Shown: piece after piece, positions 1 to 5,045 of the stretch
Layout: each line of letters starts with the position of its first letter
Position numbering within the stretch: the first letter of the stretch is position 1
Source: an uncultured Oscillibacter sp.
GTDB lineage: Bacteria > Bacillota > Clostridia > Oscillospirales > Oscillospiraceae
Direction: 5' to 3'
Length of the DNA: 5,737 bases
Assembly: GCF_900546705.1 (NCBI RefSeq)
Contig: NZ_URDP01000065.1
Span: forward strand, 1-5,737
Position numbers and translations under genes: made by a program
Notes under the pieces: model-generated
Told to the model about the DNA's origin: nothing
Database searches by the model: none
What the model saw: only the letters and a program-made list of their open reading frames with translations

Positions 1-63
1 ATGGGAGTCGAACCCACCTATGCAGCTTGGGAAGCTGCCGTTCTACCGATGAACTATAGCCGC
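1..63 (-). tRNA. tRNA-Gly (anticodon CCC), 3' end cut off by window edge
   Basis: Read on the minus strand, the sequence folds as a tRNA. The 5' acceptor strand GCGGCTA (63-57) is followed by TA, a D stem GTTC/GAAC around loop ATCGGTA, and an anticodon stem GCAGC/GCTGC (34-38 and 22-26) enclosing loop TTCCCAA (33-27). A 4-nt variable region follows, then a T arm GTGGG-TTCGACT-CCCAT. Anticodon CCC (31-29) reads the glycine codon GGG. The 3' acceptor strand, expected to be TAGCCGC plus a discriminator base, lies before base 1, so about 8 bases plus any CCA are missing. The D-arm resembles other Firmicutes tRNA-Gly(CCC) genes. The gene is transcribed away from the neighbouring carboxypeptidase gene. 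Confidence 0.93.
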
Positions 64-76
64 GAGCCTGTGAGGT

Positions 77-105
77 ATTATACCAGACCTTTCTCCGAAA
101 TGCAA
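77..105 (-). promoter_or_regulatory. Sigma-A-type promoter of tRNA-Gly (extended -10)
   Basis: On the minus strand a perfect TATAAT (82-77) is preceded by TGG (85-83), which makes an extended -10. A weak -35, TTGCAT (105-100), sits 17 bases upstream. Transcription would start near position 70, about 7 bases before the mature tRNA 5' end at 63, the short leader typical of single tRNA genes. The -10 lies inside the 11-base palindrome GGTATTATACC (74-84). Confidence 0.75.
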
Positions 106-165
106 CACGAAAAATGTCGTGGCATGAACTGCCCCGACCGCACATACACTGTACCACTGCTGCAA

Positions 166-170
166 GGGGG
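166..170 (+). promoter_or_regulatory. Ribosome binding site of the carboxypeptidase gene
   Basis: An AGGGGG run (165-170) lies 7 bases before the ATG at 178. The in-frame ATG at 172 would leave only 1 base of spacing, and the reading frame open further upstream runs through the tRNA and its promoter. This selects 178 as the start. No convincing promoter for this gene was found in 64-165; TACACT at 145-150 is a possible -10 but lacks a good -35. Confidence 0.6.
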
Positions 171-177
171 AATGGAC

Positions 178-1299
178 ATGAAGCGATTTTTAACGGCCCT
201 GTGCGCGGCCTTGCTGCTCTCCACCAGCGCAGGCGCCCTGGAGGTCTCGGCACCTGCGGCGGTGCTGATGGAAAAGGAGACGGGCACCGTGCTCTACGAA
301 AAGGACGCCCACGCCAAGCTGGAGCCCGCCAGCGTCACCAAGGTCATGACCCTGCTTTTGACCATGGAGGCCATCGACGCCGGGCAGCTGCGCTACGACA
401 CGGTCATCACCGCCTCCGCCCACGCCTGCTCCATGGGCGGCAGCCAGATCTGGCTGGAGGAAAACGAGCAGATGACCGTGGACGACATGCTCAAGGCAGT
501 GTGCGTGGTCTCCGCCAACGACTGCGCCGTGGCCCTGGCGGAGGCTGTGGCCGGCAGCGAGGAGGCGTTCGTGGAAAAGATGAACCAGCGGGCAGCGGAG
601 CTGGGTATGAACGACACCACCTTCAAAAACGCCACCGGCCTGCCTGCAGAGGGACACGTCACCTCCGCCTGGGACATCGCCCTCATGAGCCGGGAGCTGA
701 TTTTAAATCACCCGGACATCCGCAACTACACCACCATCTGGATGGACTCCCTGCGGGGCGGGAAGTCCGAGCTGGTGAACACCAACAAGCTCATCCGCTT
801 CTACGAGGGTGCCACAGGCCTGAAGACCGGCTCCACCGACTCCGCCCTCTACTGCCTCTCCGGTACAGCGGAGCGGGACGGCATGGAGCTCATCGCCGTC
901 ATCATGAAGGCGCCCACCTCCGCCCAGCGGTTCGACGACGCCAAGGCCCTGCTGAACTACGGCTTTTCCACCTACTCCCTGGAGACGATCGTGCCCCAGG
1001 AGGCGCTGCCGCCCGTTCCCGTGGAGCTGGGCACCCAGGCCACCGTACAGCCGGTGCTGGGCGATGGGGCCACGCTGCTGCTGGAGAAGGCAAAGGCCTC
1101 TCAGCTCAGTCAGGCAGTCACACTGGCCGATACCGTGGCCGCGCCGGTAGCTCTGGGCGACGTACTGGGTACTCTCACCGTCACCGCTGGGGAGGAGACG
1201 GTGGCCCAGATTCCCATCGTGGCAGGCGAGTCCGTGGACCGCATCACCTTCTCTCAGATGTTCACGCGGCTGCTGCGGACCGCGTTTTTGGGCGGGTGA
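178..1299 (+). CDS. Secreted D-alanyl-D-alanine carboxypeptidase, DacF/PBP5-like (peptidase family S11)
   Basis: This 373-residue protein should be a serine DD-carboxypeptidase (low-molecular-mass penicillin-binding protein). It removes the terminal D-Ala from peptidoglycan stem peptides outside the membrane and so limits cross-linking. Residues 1-20 form a signal peptide (MKR, a hydrophobic core, then probable cleavage after SAGA). All three active-site motifs are present: SVTK at 52-55 with nucleophile S52, SAN at 112-114, and KTG at 216-218. The catalytic domain spans roughly 23-265. A PBP5-type C-terminal beta domain follows at about 270-353, and the last 20 residues (ITFSQMFTRLLRTAFLGG) could form an amphipathic membrane-associating helix. 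Length is normal for the family. The start is set by the RBS just upstream and by the signal peptide. Family members include vegetative DacA and the sporulation-linked DacF and DacB types; motifs alone do not separate these, so no symbol is given. Confidence 0.93.
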   Translation: MKRFLTALCAALLLSTSAGALEVSAPAAVLMEKETGTVLYEKDAHAKLEPASVTKVMTLLLTMEAIDAGQLRYDTVITASAHACSMGGSQIWLEENEQMTVDDMLKAVCVVSANDCAVALAEAVAGSEEAFVEKMNQRAAELGMNDTTFKNATGLPAEGHVTSAWDIALMSRELILNHPDIRNYTTIWMDSLRGGKSELVNTNKLIRFYEGATGLKTGSTDSALYCLSGTAERDGMELIAVIMKAPTSAQRFDDAKALLNYGFSTYSLETIVPQEALPPVPVELGTQATVQPVLGDGATLLLEKAKASQLSQAVTLADTVAAPVALGDVLGTLTVTAGEETVAQIPIVAGESVDRITFSQMFTRLLRTAFLGG

Positions 1300-1329
1300 T
1301 GGATTTCGGCCCCGTACGACGGTTTTCTC

Positions 1330-1358
1330 TTGCTGTCCCATGGCGGGAATGCTATACT
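1330..1358 (+). promoter_or_regulatory. Promoter of pgi
   Basis: TTGCTG (1330-1335) and TATACT (1353-1358) are separated by 17 bases, giving a good sigma-A-like promoter with transcription expected to start around 1364-1366. It lies entirely in the 108-base gap after the carboxypeptidase gene, so pgi can be expressed independently. The -10 is embedded in an inverted repeat (1349-1369). Confidence 0.65.
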
Positions 1359-1369
1359 TTTTATAGCAT
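1349..1369. repeat. Perfect inverted repeat over the pgi -10 box
   Basis: Arms ATGCTATA (1349-1356) and TATAGCAT (1362-1369) are perfectly complementary around CTTTT. The dyad covers the -10 and the expected start site, where a repressor could bind. Part of the symmetry comes from the AT-rich -10 itself, so a functional operator is only a possibility. Confidence 0.5.
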
Positions 1370-1383
1370 GGCGTTCGCGCCAT
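1368..1383 (+). promoter_or_regulatory. Hairpin with TTCG loop near the 5' end of the pgi mRNA
   Basis: ATGGCG (1368-1373) and CGCCAT (1378-1383) pair perfectly around a TTCG tetraloop. It falls within a few bases of the predicted transcript start and ends 8 bases before the AAAGGA ribosome binding site (1392-1397). Such 5'-proximal stems can protect an mRNA from 5'-end-dependent decay. That role is inferred here. Confidence 0.45.
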
Positions 1384-1407
1384 TACATAAGAAAGGACTT
1401 GTTTACC

Positions 1408-2742
1408 ATGCTGGATGTAAAGCTGTTCCATATGAAATCCTTCCTGCCCATGCCCTATGAGGCGGCGCTGGCTCCCCGGCTCAAGCGCGCCCATGACATG
1501 CTGCAGACCGGAAACGGCCTGGGCGGTGAGTTCACCGGCTGGGTGCACCTGCCCCGGGACTATGACAAGGCCGAATTTGCCCGCATCAAGACCGCCGCAG
1601 ACAAAATCTGCCATGACTCCAAGGCCCTGGTGGTCATCGGCATCGGCGGCTCCTACCTGGGTGCCCGGGGTGTGATCGACTGCCTGTGCTCTCCCAACTA
1701 CAATCTCAAGAAGAAGGATACCCCCAACATCTACTTCGCCGGCAACGGCCTGTCCGCCGACGCCCTGCAGGAGATTCTGGACTTGGTGGAGGATCAGGAT
1801 TTCTCCGTCAACGTCATCTCCAAGTCCGGCACCACCACCGAGCCCGCCGTGGCCTTCCGGTTCTTCCGGGCCGCTCTCGAGAAAAAGTATGGCAAGGACG
1901 GCGCCCGCAGCCGCATCTATGCCACCACCGACAAGGCCCGGGGCGCCCTGAAGTCCCTGGCCGACGCCGAGGGCTGGGAGACATTCGTGGTGCCCGATGA
2001 GGTGGGCGGCCGCTTCTCCGTGCTCACCGCCGTGGGCCTTCTGCCCATCGCCGTGGCCGGTGTGGACATTGACGAACTCATGGCCGGTGCCGCCGAGATG
2101 ATGGAGCGGTGCAACGACGCCTCTTTCGACTGCCCCGCCTGGCGCTATGCCGCCATCCGCTACGAGCTCTACCGCTCCGGCCGCTCCGTGGAGCTGCTGG
2201 CCTGCTACGATCCCGCCTTCCGCTTCATGCTGGAGTGGTGGAAGCAGCTCTTCGGCGAGAGCGAGGGTAAGGACGACAAGGGTCTGTTCCCCGCCAGTGT
2301 GGAGTTCACCGCAGACCTCCACTCCATGGGCCAGTACATCCAGCAGGGCCGCCGCCTCATGTTCGAGACGGTGGTGCGCCTGGGCGCCTCCCACAGCCAG
2401 CTGACCGTGCCCGCCGACGCCCACGACGGCGACGGTCTCAACTTCCTGGCCGGCACCAGCATGGACTTTATCCGGGACCGGGCCATGGAGGGCACATTGC
2501 TTGCCCACACAGAGGGCGGCGTGCCCAACATTATCGTGGAGGCCGACGGCAAGACCCCCCGGGCCCTGGGTCAGTTCATCTACTTCTTCGAGTACGCCTG
2601 CGGACTGTCCGGGTATCTTCTGGACGTGAACCCCTTCGACCAGCCCGGTGTGGAGGCCTACAAGAAGAACATGTTCGCCCTGCTGGGCAAGCCCGGCTAT
2701 GAAGATCGCCGGGCAGAGCTGGAGGCCAAGCTGGCTCAGTGA
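1408..2742 (+). CDS. pgi: Glucose-6-phosphate isomerase
   Basis: This 444-residue cytosolic enzyme interconverts glucose 6-phosphate and fructose 6-phosphate in glycolysis and gluconeogenesis. It has two SIS sugar-phosphate-binding folds. The first contains VIGIGGSYLGARG (76-88) and the phosphate-binding loop SKSGTTTEP (138-146). PGI family signature 1 is seen at 198-211 (EVGGRFSVL) and signature 2 at 402-419 (GYLLD..PFDQPGVEAYK). By comparison with the Bacillus-type enzyme, the catalytic residues should be E284 in GESEGKD, H305 in ADLHSMG and K419 in VEAYK; spacing between them matches the family. Length is right for the short Firmicutes form, not the ~550-aa proteobacterial form. The ATG at 1408 is preceded by AAAGGA with 10 bases of spacing. 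An upstream in-frame ATG at 1330 overlaps the promoter and is rejected. Confidence 0.97.
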   Translation: MLDVKLFHMKSFLPMPYEAALAPRLKRAHDMLQTGNGLGGEFTGWVHLPRDYDKAEFARIKTAADKICHDSKALVVIGIGGSYLGARGVIDCLCSPNYNLKKKDTPNIYFAGNGLSADALQEILDLVEDQDFSVNVISKSGTTTEPAVAFRFFRAALEKKYGKDGARSRIYATTDKARGALKSLADAEGWETFVVPDEVGGRFSVLTAVGLLPIAVAGVDIDELMAGAAEMMERCNDASFDCPAWRYAAIRYELYRSGRSVELLACYDPAFRFMLEWWKQLFGESEGKDDKGLFPASVEFTADLHSMGQYIQQGRRLMFETVVRLGASHSQLTVPADAHDGDGLNFLAGTSMDFIRDRAMEGTLLAHTEGGVPNIIVEADGKTPRALGQFIYFFEYACGLSGYLLDVNPFDQPGVEAYKKNMFALLGKPGYEDRRAELEAKLAQ

Positions 2743-2753
2743 ACGCGTATTGT

Positions 2754-2803
2754 CAATGCCTATTGTAAACAAAGATTGAACTTGCTTTTTTGCATTGTTT
2801 TTT
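2754..2803 (+). terminator. Possible weak terminator after pgi
   Basis: CAATGC (2754-2759) can pair with GCATTG (2792-2797), immediately followed by six T (2798-2803). The loop is 32 bases and the stem only 6 bp, so this is weak for intrinsic termination. An outer pair, CGCGTA (2744-2749) with TACGCG (2803-2808), brackets it. The 3' arm overlaps the proposed promoter of the next gene. Confidence 0.3.
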
Positions 2804-2823
2804 ACGCGATCTTATGCTATGCT
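2790..2823 (+). promoter_or_regulatory. Overlapping candidate promoters of the P-loop gene
   Basis: Two sigma-A-like pairs are interleaved, each with 17-base spacing: TTGCAT (2790-2795) with TATGCT (2813-2818), and TTGTTT (2795-2800) with TATGCT (2818-2823). Either would start transcription around 2825-2831, about 50 bases before the ATG. Neither match is strong on its own. Confidence 0.5.
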
Positions 2824-2830
2824 GAACACA

Positions 2831-2842
2831 GGATAATTATCC
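2831..2842. repeat. Perfect 12-bp palindrome GGATAATTATCC (candidate operator)
   Basis: GGATAA and TTATCC form an uninterrupted dyad just downstream of the predicted transcription start and 20 bases before the ribosome binding site. Position and perfect symmetry suit a repressor site, but no cognate regulator is encoded in the window. Confidence 0.45.
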
Positions 2843-2862
2843 CCCCGGCGATTCTATTTGAC

Positions 2863-2867
2863 AGGAG
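2863..2867 (+). promoter_or_regulatory. Ribosome binding site of the P-loop gene
   Basis: AGGAG lies 9 bases before the ATG at 2877. The in-frame TTG at 2871 would be only 3 bases away, so the ATG is preferred. Confidence 0.75.
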
Positions 2868-2876
2868 TGATTGACT

Positions 2877-3287
2877 ATGGTCAGACTTATTATGGGCGTG
2901 AAGGGCTCCGGCAAGACCAAGCGGCTCATCGAACTGATCAACAACGCGGCGAAGGACGAGCCCGGCAACGTGGTTTGCGTGGAGGCTTCCCGGAACCTGA
3001 CTTATGATATCCACTATCATATCCGGCTGATCGACGCCCAGGAATATAAACTCAACAGCTATGATCTGCTGCGCGGCTTCATCAGCGGCCTCTATGCGGG
3101 CAACTACGACATTTCCCACGTGTTCATCGACAATCTGCTCAAGATCGTCGGCGGGGAAGTGGGCAGCGATACCGAAAACTTCGTGAACTGGCTGGATCGC
3201 TTCGGCGAGCAGAACAACATCAAGTTCACCGTCTGCATCAGCGCGGATGCTTCCGCCGCTACGGACGGCATGCAGAAGTTCCTGTAA
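2877..3287 (+). CDS. Small P-loop nucleotide-binding protein of unknown function
   Basis: This is a 136-residue soluble protein with no signal peptide or membrane segment. A perfect Walker A motif, GVKGSGKT (7-14), is close to the N-terminus. A likely Walker B strand, ISHVFID (79-85), ends in D85, but the following residue is N86 where ATPases usually have E or D. A later strand, FTVCISAD (117-124), could be a sensor-like beta strand. I do not recognise a characterised family. The order of Walker A, aspartate-ending strand, a helix rich in F/W/L (102-109) and a final strand loosely recalls thymidine-kinase-like P-loop proteins, but the zinc-binding cysteines of those enzymes are absent and this is only a guess. 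It appears monocistronic: its own promoter and palindrome lie upstream, and a strong terminator starts 16 bases after the stop. GC content and codon use match its neighbours. Confidence 0.85.
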   Translation: MVRLIMGVKGSGKTKRLIELINNAAKDEPGNVVCVEASRNLTYDIHYHIRLIDAQEYKLNSYDLLRGFISGLYAGNYDISHVFIDNLLKIVGGEVGSDTENFVNWLDRFGEQNNIKFTVCISADASAATDGMQKFL

Positions 3288-3302
3288 TTTCCCATCTGCA
3301 AA

Positions 3303-3331
3303 AAAGAGGCGGGCCTGAGGCCCGCCTCTTT
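3303..3331. terminator. Strong bidirectional intrinsic terminator between convergent genes
   Basis: AAAGAGGCGGGCC (3303-3315) pairs perfectly over 13 bp with GGCCCGCCTCTTT (3319-3331) around loop TGA. On the minus strand the stem runs directly into a six-T tract. On the plus strand it is followed by TTTGCTTTATT. It therefore serves both the P-loop gene and the SLH gene, whose stop is 8 bases away, with the better U-tract on the minus strand. Confidence 0.93.
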
Positions 3332-3338
3332 GCTTTAT

Positions 3339-4838
3339 TCAGTCCAATCGAAGGCCCGCGCAAAACAGTTGGGAGGCCGCGTCCGTGTCGCTCAGGCACA
3401 CACGGTTCACTCCAAAAAACGCACACATACGCACCCGCTCCCGCACGCTCTGCTCGTTCAGATACCATACTGTCGTGGTCCCGCCGCTCTCCTGCTTCAT
3501 CAGATACGAGCAGGCATAGCGCTGGGCATAGTAGGAATGGGCACCCTCCGCCAGCATTGTCTCCACCTCCGTGCCGGGCAGCGTCCGCTCCCGGCCGTTT
3601 TCCCAGGCGCTGGCAGTGGTGGTCAGCAGCAGACACAGCCGGCTCTCATCCACGTCCCCGCTCAGGCGGGAGAGGGCGTAGTACACCTCCTCCAGCGGCT
3701 CCATAGGGGCGGTGACAGCGCCGCCTACTTCCTTTTCATAGGCTGCGATCCGCACCACCAGACAGTCCGCCGCCTGTCCCAGAGCCCGGTAGTCATACGC
3801 AGGCTCCGTACCGGCATCCCAGGAGGGGGCGTCGGCCGCCACATAGAGGAGCTTTTCTCCAAGACTTCCGTCCAGCGCCTGGGCCAGCGCCGTCAGCGCC
3901 TGCTGATCCTGCTGACTCCGGGCCGGCAGATCCAGGTAAACACCGTCATAGCCGCCGGCGTCTACCGCCTCCGCCACGGCCGCAGCCAGTTCCCCGGCGC
4001 TGTGGCTGAGCACTGTACCGGCGGCGGTCACATGCAGGAGCGCCTTGGCCCCGGCGGCGCGGACCGCCTGCTCAAAGGCCTGTTCCCGCTCCGCGGCGGG
4101 CCGGTTCACCTGAGCTGTGCCGCCGTACGTAATGCGGCCGCCGGTGAGGGCCACTGCCGTATAGCCGCTCCAGTCCCCGCTGCCGTCGCCGGAGCACACG
4201 CCCACCAGAGAAGGCGCGGCATGGCAGGCGTCATATACCCGCATGAGCATGACGGCCGCCTGTTCCCGGGTAGCGGCCTTTTCCGGGGAAAAGGTGGTCT
4301 TGGACGTGCCGTTGACAATGCCCAGCTCATAGGCCATGGCCAGATACCCGGCGCCGGTCTCCACATCGGTAAAGGGCATGGGCAGGTCCTGGGCAAGGCC
4401 GGCGATGGTGCCGTAGCCGAGGGTCCGCACCAGCATGACAGCCAGCTCCTCCCGGGTGATGGGGTCATTCGGGCGGAAGGTATCTGTCTGGCTCGTGATG
4501 GCCCCGTGGACATAGGCCGTCTCCACCGCGGAATAATACCAGACATCCGGGTCCTGCACATCCCGGTAGGTGGGAGCGGACGGCGTCACCAGTTCCCAAC
4601 CGGACAGGCGGCACAGGGACACCACGAAGGCGGCGCGGGTCATGGGTCGGCCCATACCGAAGCGGTCGGCGCTCTGCCCCTGGAGCACGCCCAGCTCCAC
4701 GCAGCGGTAAATATCCTCCGCCGCCCAGCTGTCTGCCGGTACGTCCGCAAAGCCGGCAGCCCGGGCCCGGGGCACTGCGCACAGTACCACCGCCGCGGCC
4801 AGAAGGCCGGAGAATAATCGGCAAAAACGATTTTTCAT
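3339..4838 (-). CDS. SLH-domain surface protein with a degenerate GH18-like domain
   Basis: This 499-residue exported protein starts with a signal peptide (1-28: MKNR, hydrophobic core, cleavage probably after ARA or ARAA). Three S-layer homology repeats follow at about 30-71, 91-135 and 156-200. Each opens with F/Y-x-D-V and ends with a TRxx motif (MTRAAF, ITREEL, ATREQA), the kind that binds secondary cell wall polymers, so the protein should sit on the cell surface. Residues ~225-499 look like a glycoside hydrolase family 18 barrel of the spore-germination YaaH/SleL kind. YDGVYLDLP (297-305) aligns with the GH18 strand-4 motif, and VWYLNEQSVRERV...FGVNRVCL (457-482) with the conserved C-terminal segment. 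The catalytic DxxDxDxE pattern is broken: the third position is Y301 and the acid is P305, so hydrolase activity is unlikely. RBS AAAGGAG lies 8 bases before the ATG. The function is otherwise unknown. Confidence 0.88.
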   Translation of the reverse strand: MKNRFCRLFSGLLAAAVVLCAVPRARAAGFADVPADSWAAEDIYRCVELGVLQGQSADRFGMGRPMTRAAFVVSLCRLSGWELVTPSAPTYRDVQDPDVWYYSAVETAYVHGAITSQTDTFRPNDPITREELAVMLVRTLGYGTIAGLAQDLPMPFTDVETGAGYLAMAYELGIVNGTSKTTFSPEKAATREQAAVMLMRVYDACHAAPSLVGVCSGDGSGDWSGYTAVALTGGRITYGGTAQVNRPAAEREQAFEQAVRAAGAKALLHVTAAGTVLSHSAGELAAAVAEAVDAGGYDGVYLDLPARSQQDQQALTALAQALDGSLGEKLLYVAADAPSWDAGTEPAYDYRALGQAADCLVVRIAAYEKEVGGAVTAPMEPLEEVYYALSRLSGDVDESRLCLLLTTTASAWENGRERTLPGTEVETMLAEGAHSYYAQRYACSYLMKQESGGTTTVWYLNEQSVRERVRMCAFFGVNRVCLSDTDAASQLFCAGLRLD

Positions 4839-4855
4839 GAACTTGTCTCCTTTTT

Positions 4856-4870
4856 CGTGAAAAATTCACG
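4856..4870 (-). promoter_or_regulatory. Hairpin at the 5' end of the SLH-gene mRNA
   Basis: CGTGAA (4856-4861) and TTCACG (4865-4870) are perfectly complementary around three bases. The predicted transcription start of the minus-strand gene is about 4870, so the stem would form at the extreme 5' end of the mRNA, just ahead of its ribosome binding site. It could stabilise the transcript or act as an operator; both are inference. Confidence 0.45.
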
Positions 4871-4876
4871 GCTGCT

Positions 4877-4905
4877 ATTGTATCAAAATTTGGCACTTCC
4901 GTCAA
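4877..4905 (-). promoter_or_regulatory. Strong promoter of the SLH gene
   Basis: On the minus strand TTGACG (4905-4900) and TACAAT (4882-4877) are separated by exactly 17 bases, each with five of six consensus matches. The expected start near 4870 gives a leader of about 32 bases. Confidence 0.8.
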
Positions 4906-4966
4906 ATAAACCCTGTCGAATGGCGGAAATTGCCCGGGAATACAGGGGCTGCGCTCACATTTTTTC

Positions 4967-4995
4967 TTTACCTTGGTTTATCCATCTGCTATAAT
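4967..4995 (+). promoter_or_regulatory. Promoter of recJ
   Basis: A perfect TATAAT (4990-4995) follows TTTACC (4967-4972) at 17 bases. Transcription would start near 5002, about 44 bases before the GTG start. It is back to back with the SLH-gene promoter within the 207-base divergent spacer (4839-5045). Confidence 0.7.
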
Positions 4996-5029
4996 AGAAT
5001 AGTTATTTTGGCGCATTGCACATACATGA

Positions 5030-5036
5030 AAGGAGG
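5030..5036 (+). promoter_or_regulatory. Ribosome binding site of recJ, selecting a GTG start
   Basis: AAGGAGG is a full match to the anti-Shine-Dalgarno complement and lies 9 bases before GTG at 5046. No ATG in this frame occurs before the conserved N-terminal region, so GTG is chosen. Confidence 0.85.
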
Positions 5037-5045
5037 GTGCTTTCC

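Noticed and set aside
1..177. In-frame upstream extension of the carboxypeptidase to base 1
   Set aside because: It would run through the tRNA gene and its promoter. The RBS and signal peptide place the start at 178.
1312..1331. Terminator-like CCGT-ACG-ACGG followed by TTTTCTCTT after the carboxypeptidase gene
   Set aside because: The stem is only 4 bp, too weak to call as an intrinsic terminator, although partial termination cannot be excluded.
703..2772. 689-codon open frame on the minus strand across the carboxypeptidase and pgi genes
   Set aside because: It is antisense to two well-supported genes. The length follows from the strong GC bias at third codon positions. Its translation is low-complexity G/H/A-rich with no recognisable domain.
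2858..2863. Perfect TTGACA just before the P-loop gene
   Set aside because: No -10 lies at suitable spacing; the corresponding position falls inside the coding sequence. It also overlaps the RBS.
4770..4790. Possible lipoprotein signal at C20 of the SLH protein
   Set aside because: The residue before the cysteine is leucine (VVLC), not G, A or S, so it does not fit a lipobox. An ordinary signal peptidase I site follows.
3330..4817. 495-codon open frame on the plus strand opposite the SLH gene
   Set aside because: The minus strand encodes a clear signal peptide and three SLH repeats with a matching promoter, RBS and terminator. The plus-strand frame is an R/G/H-rich shadow.
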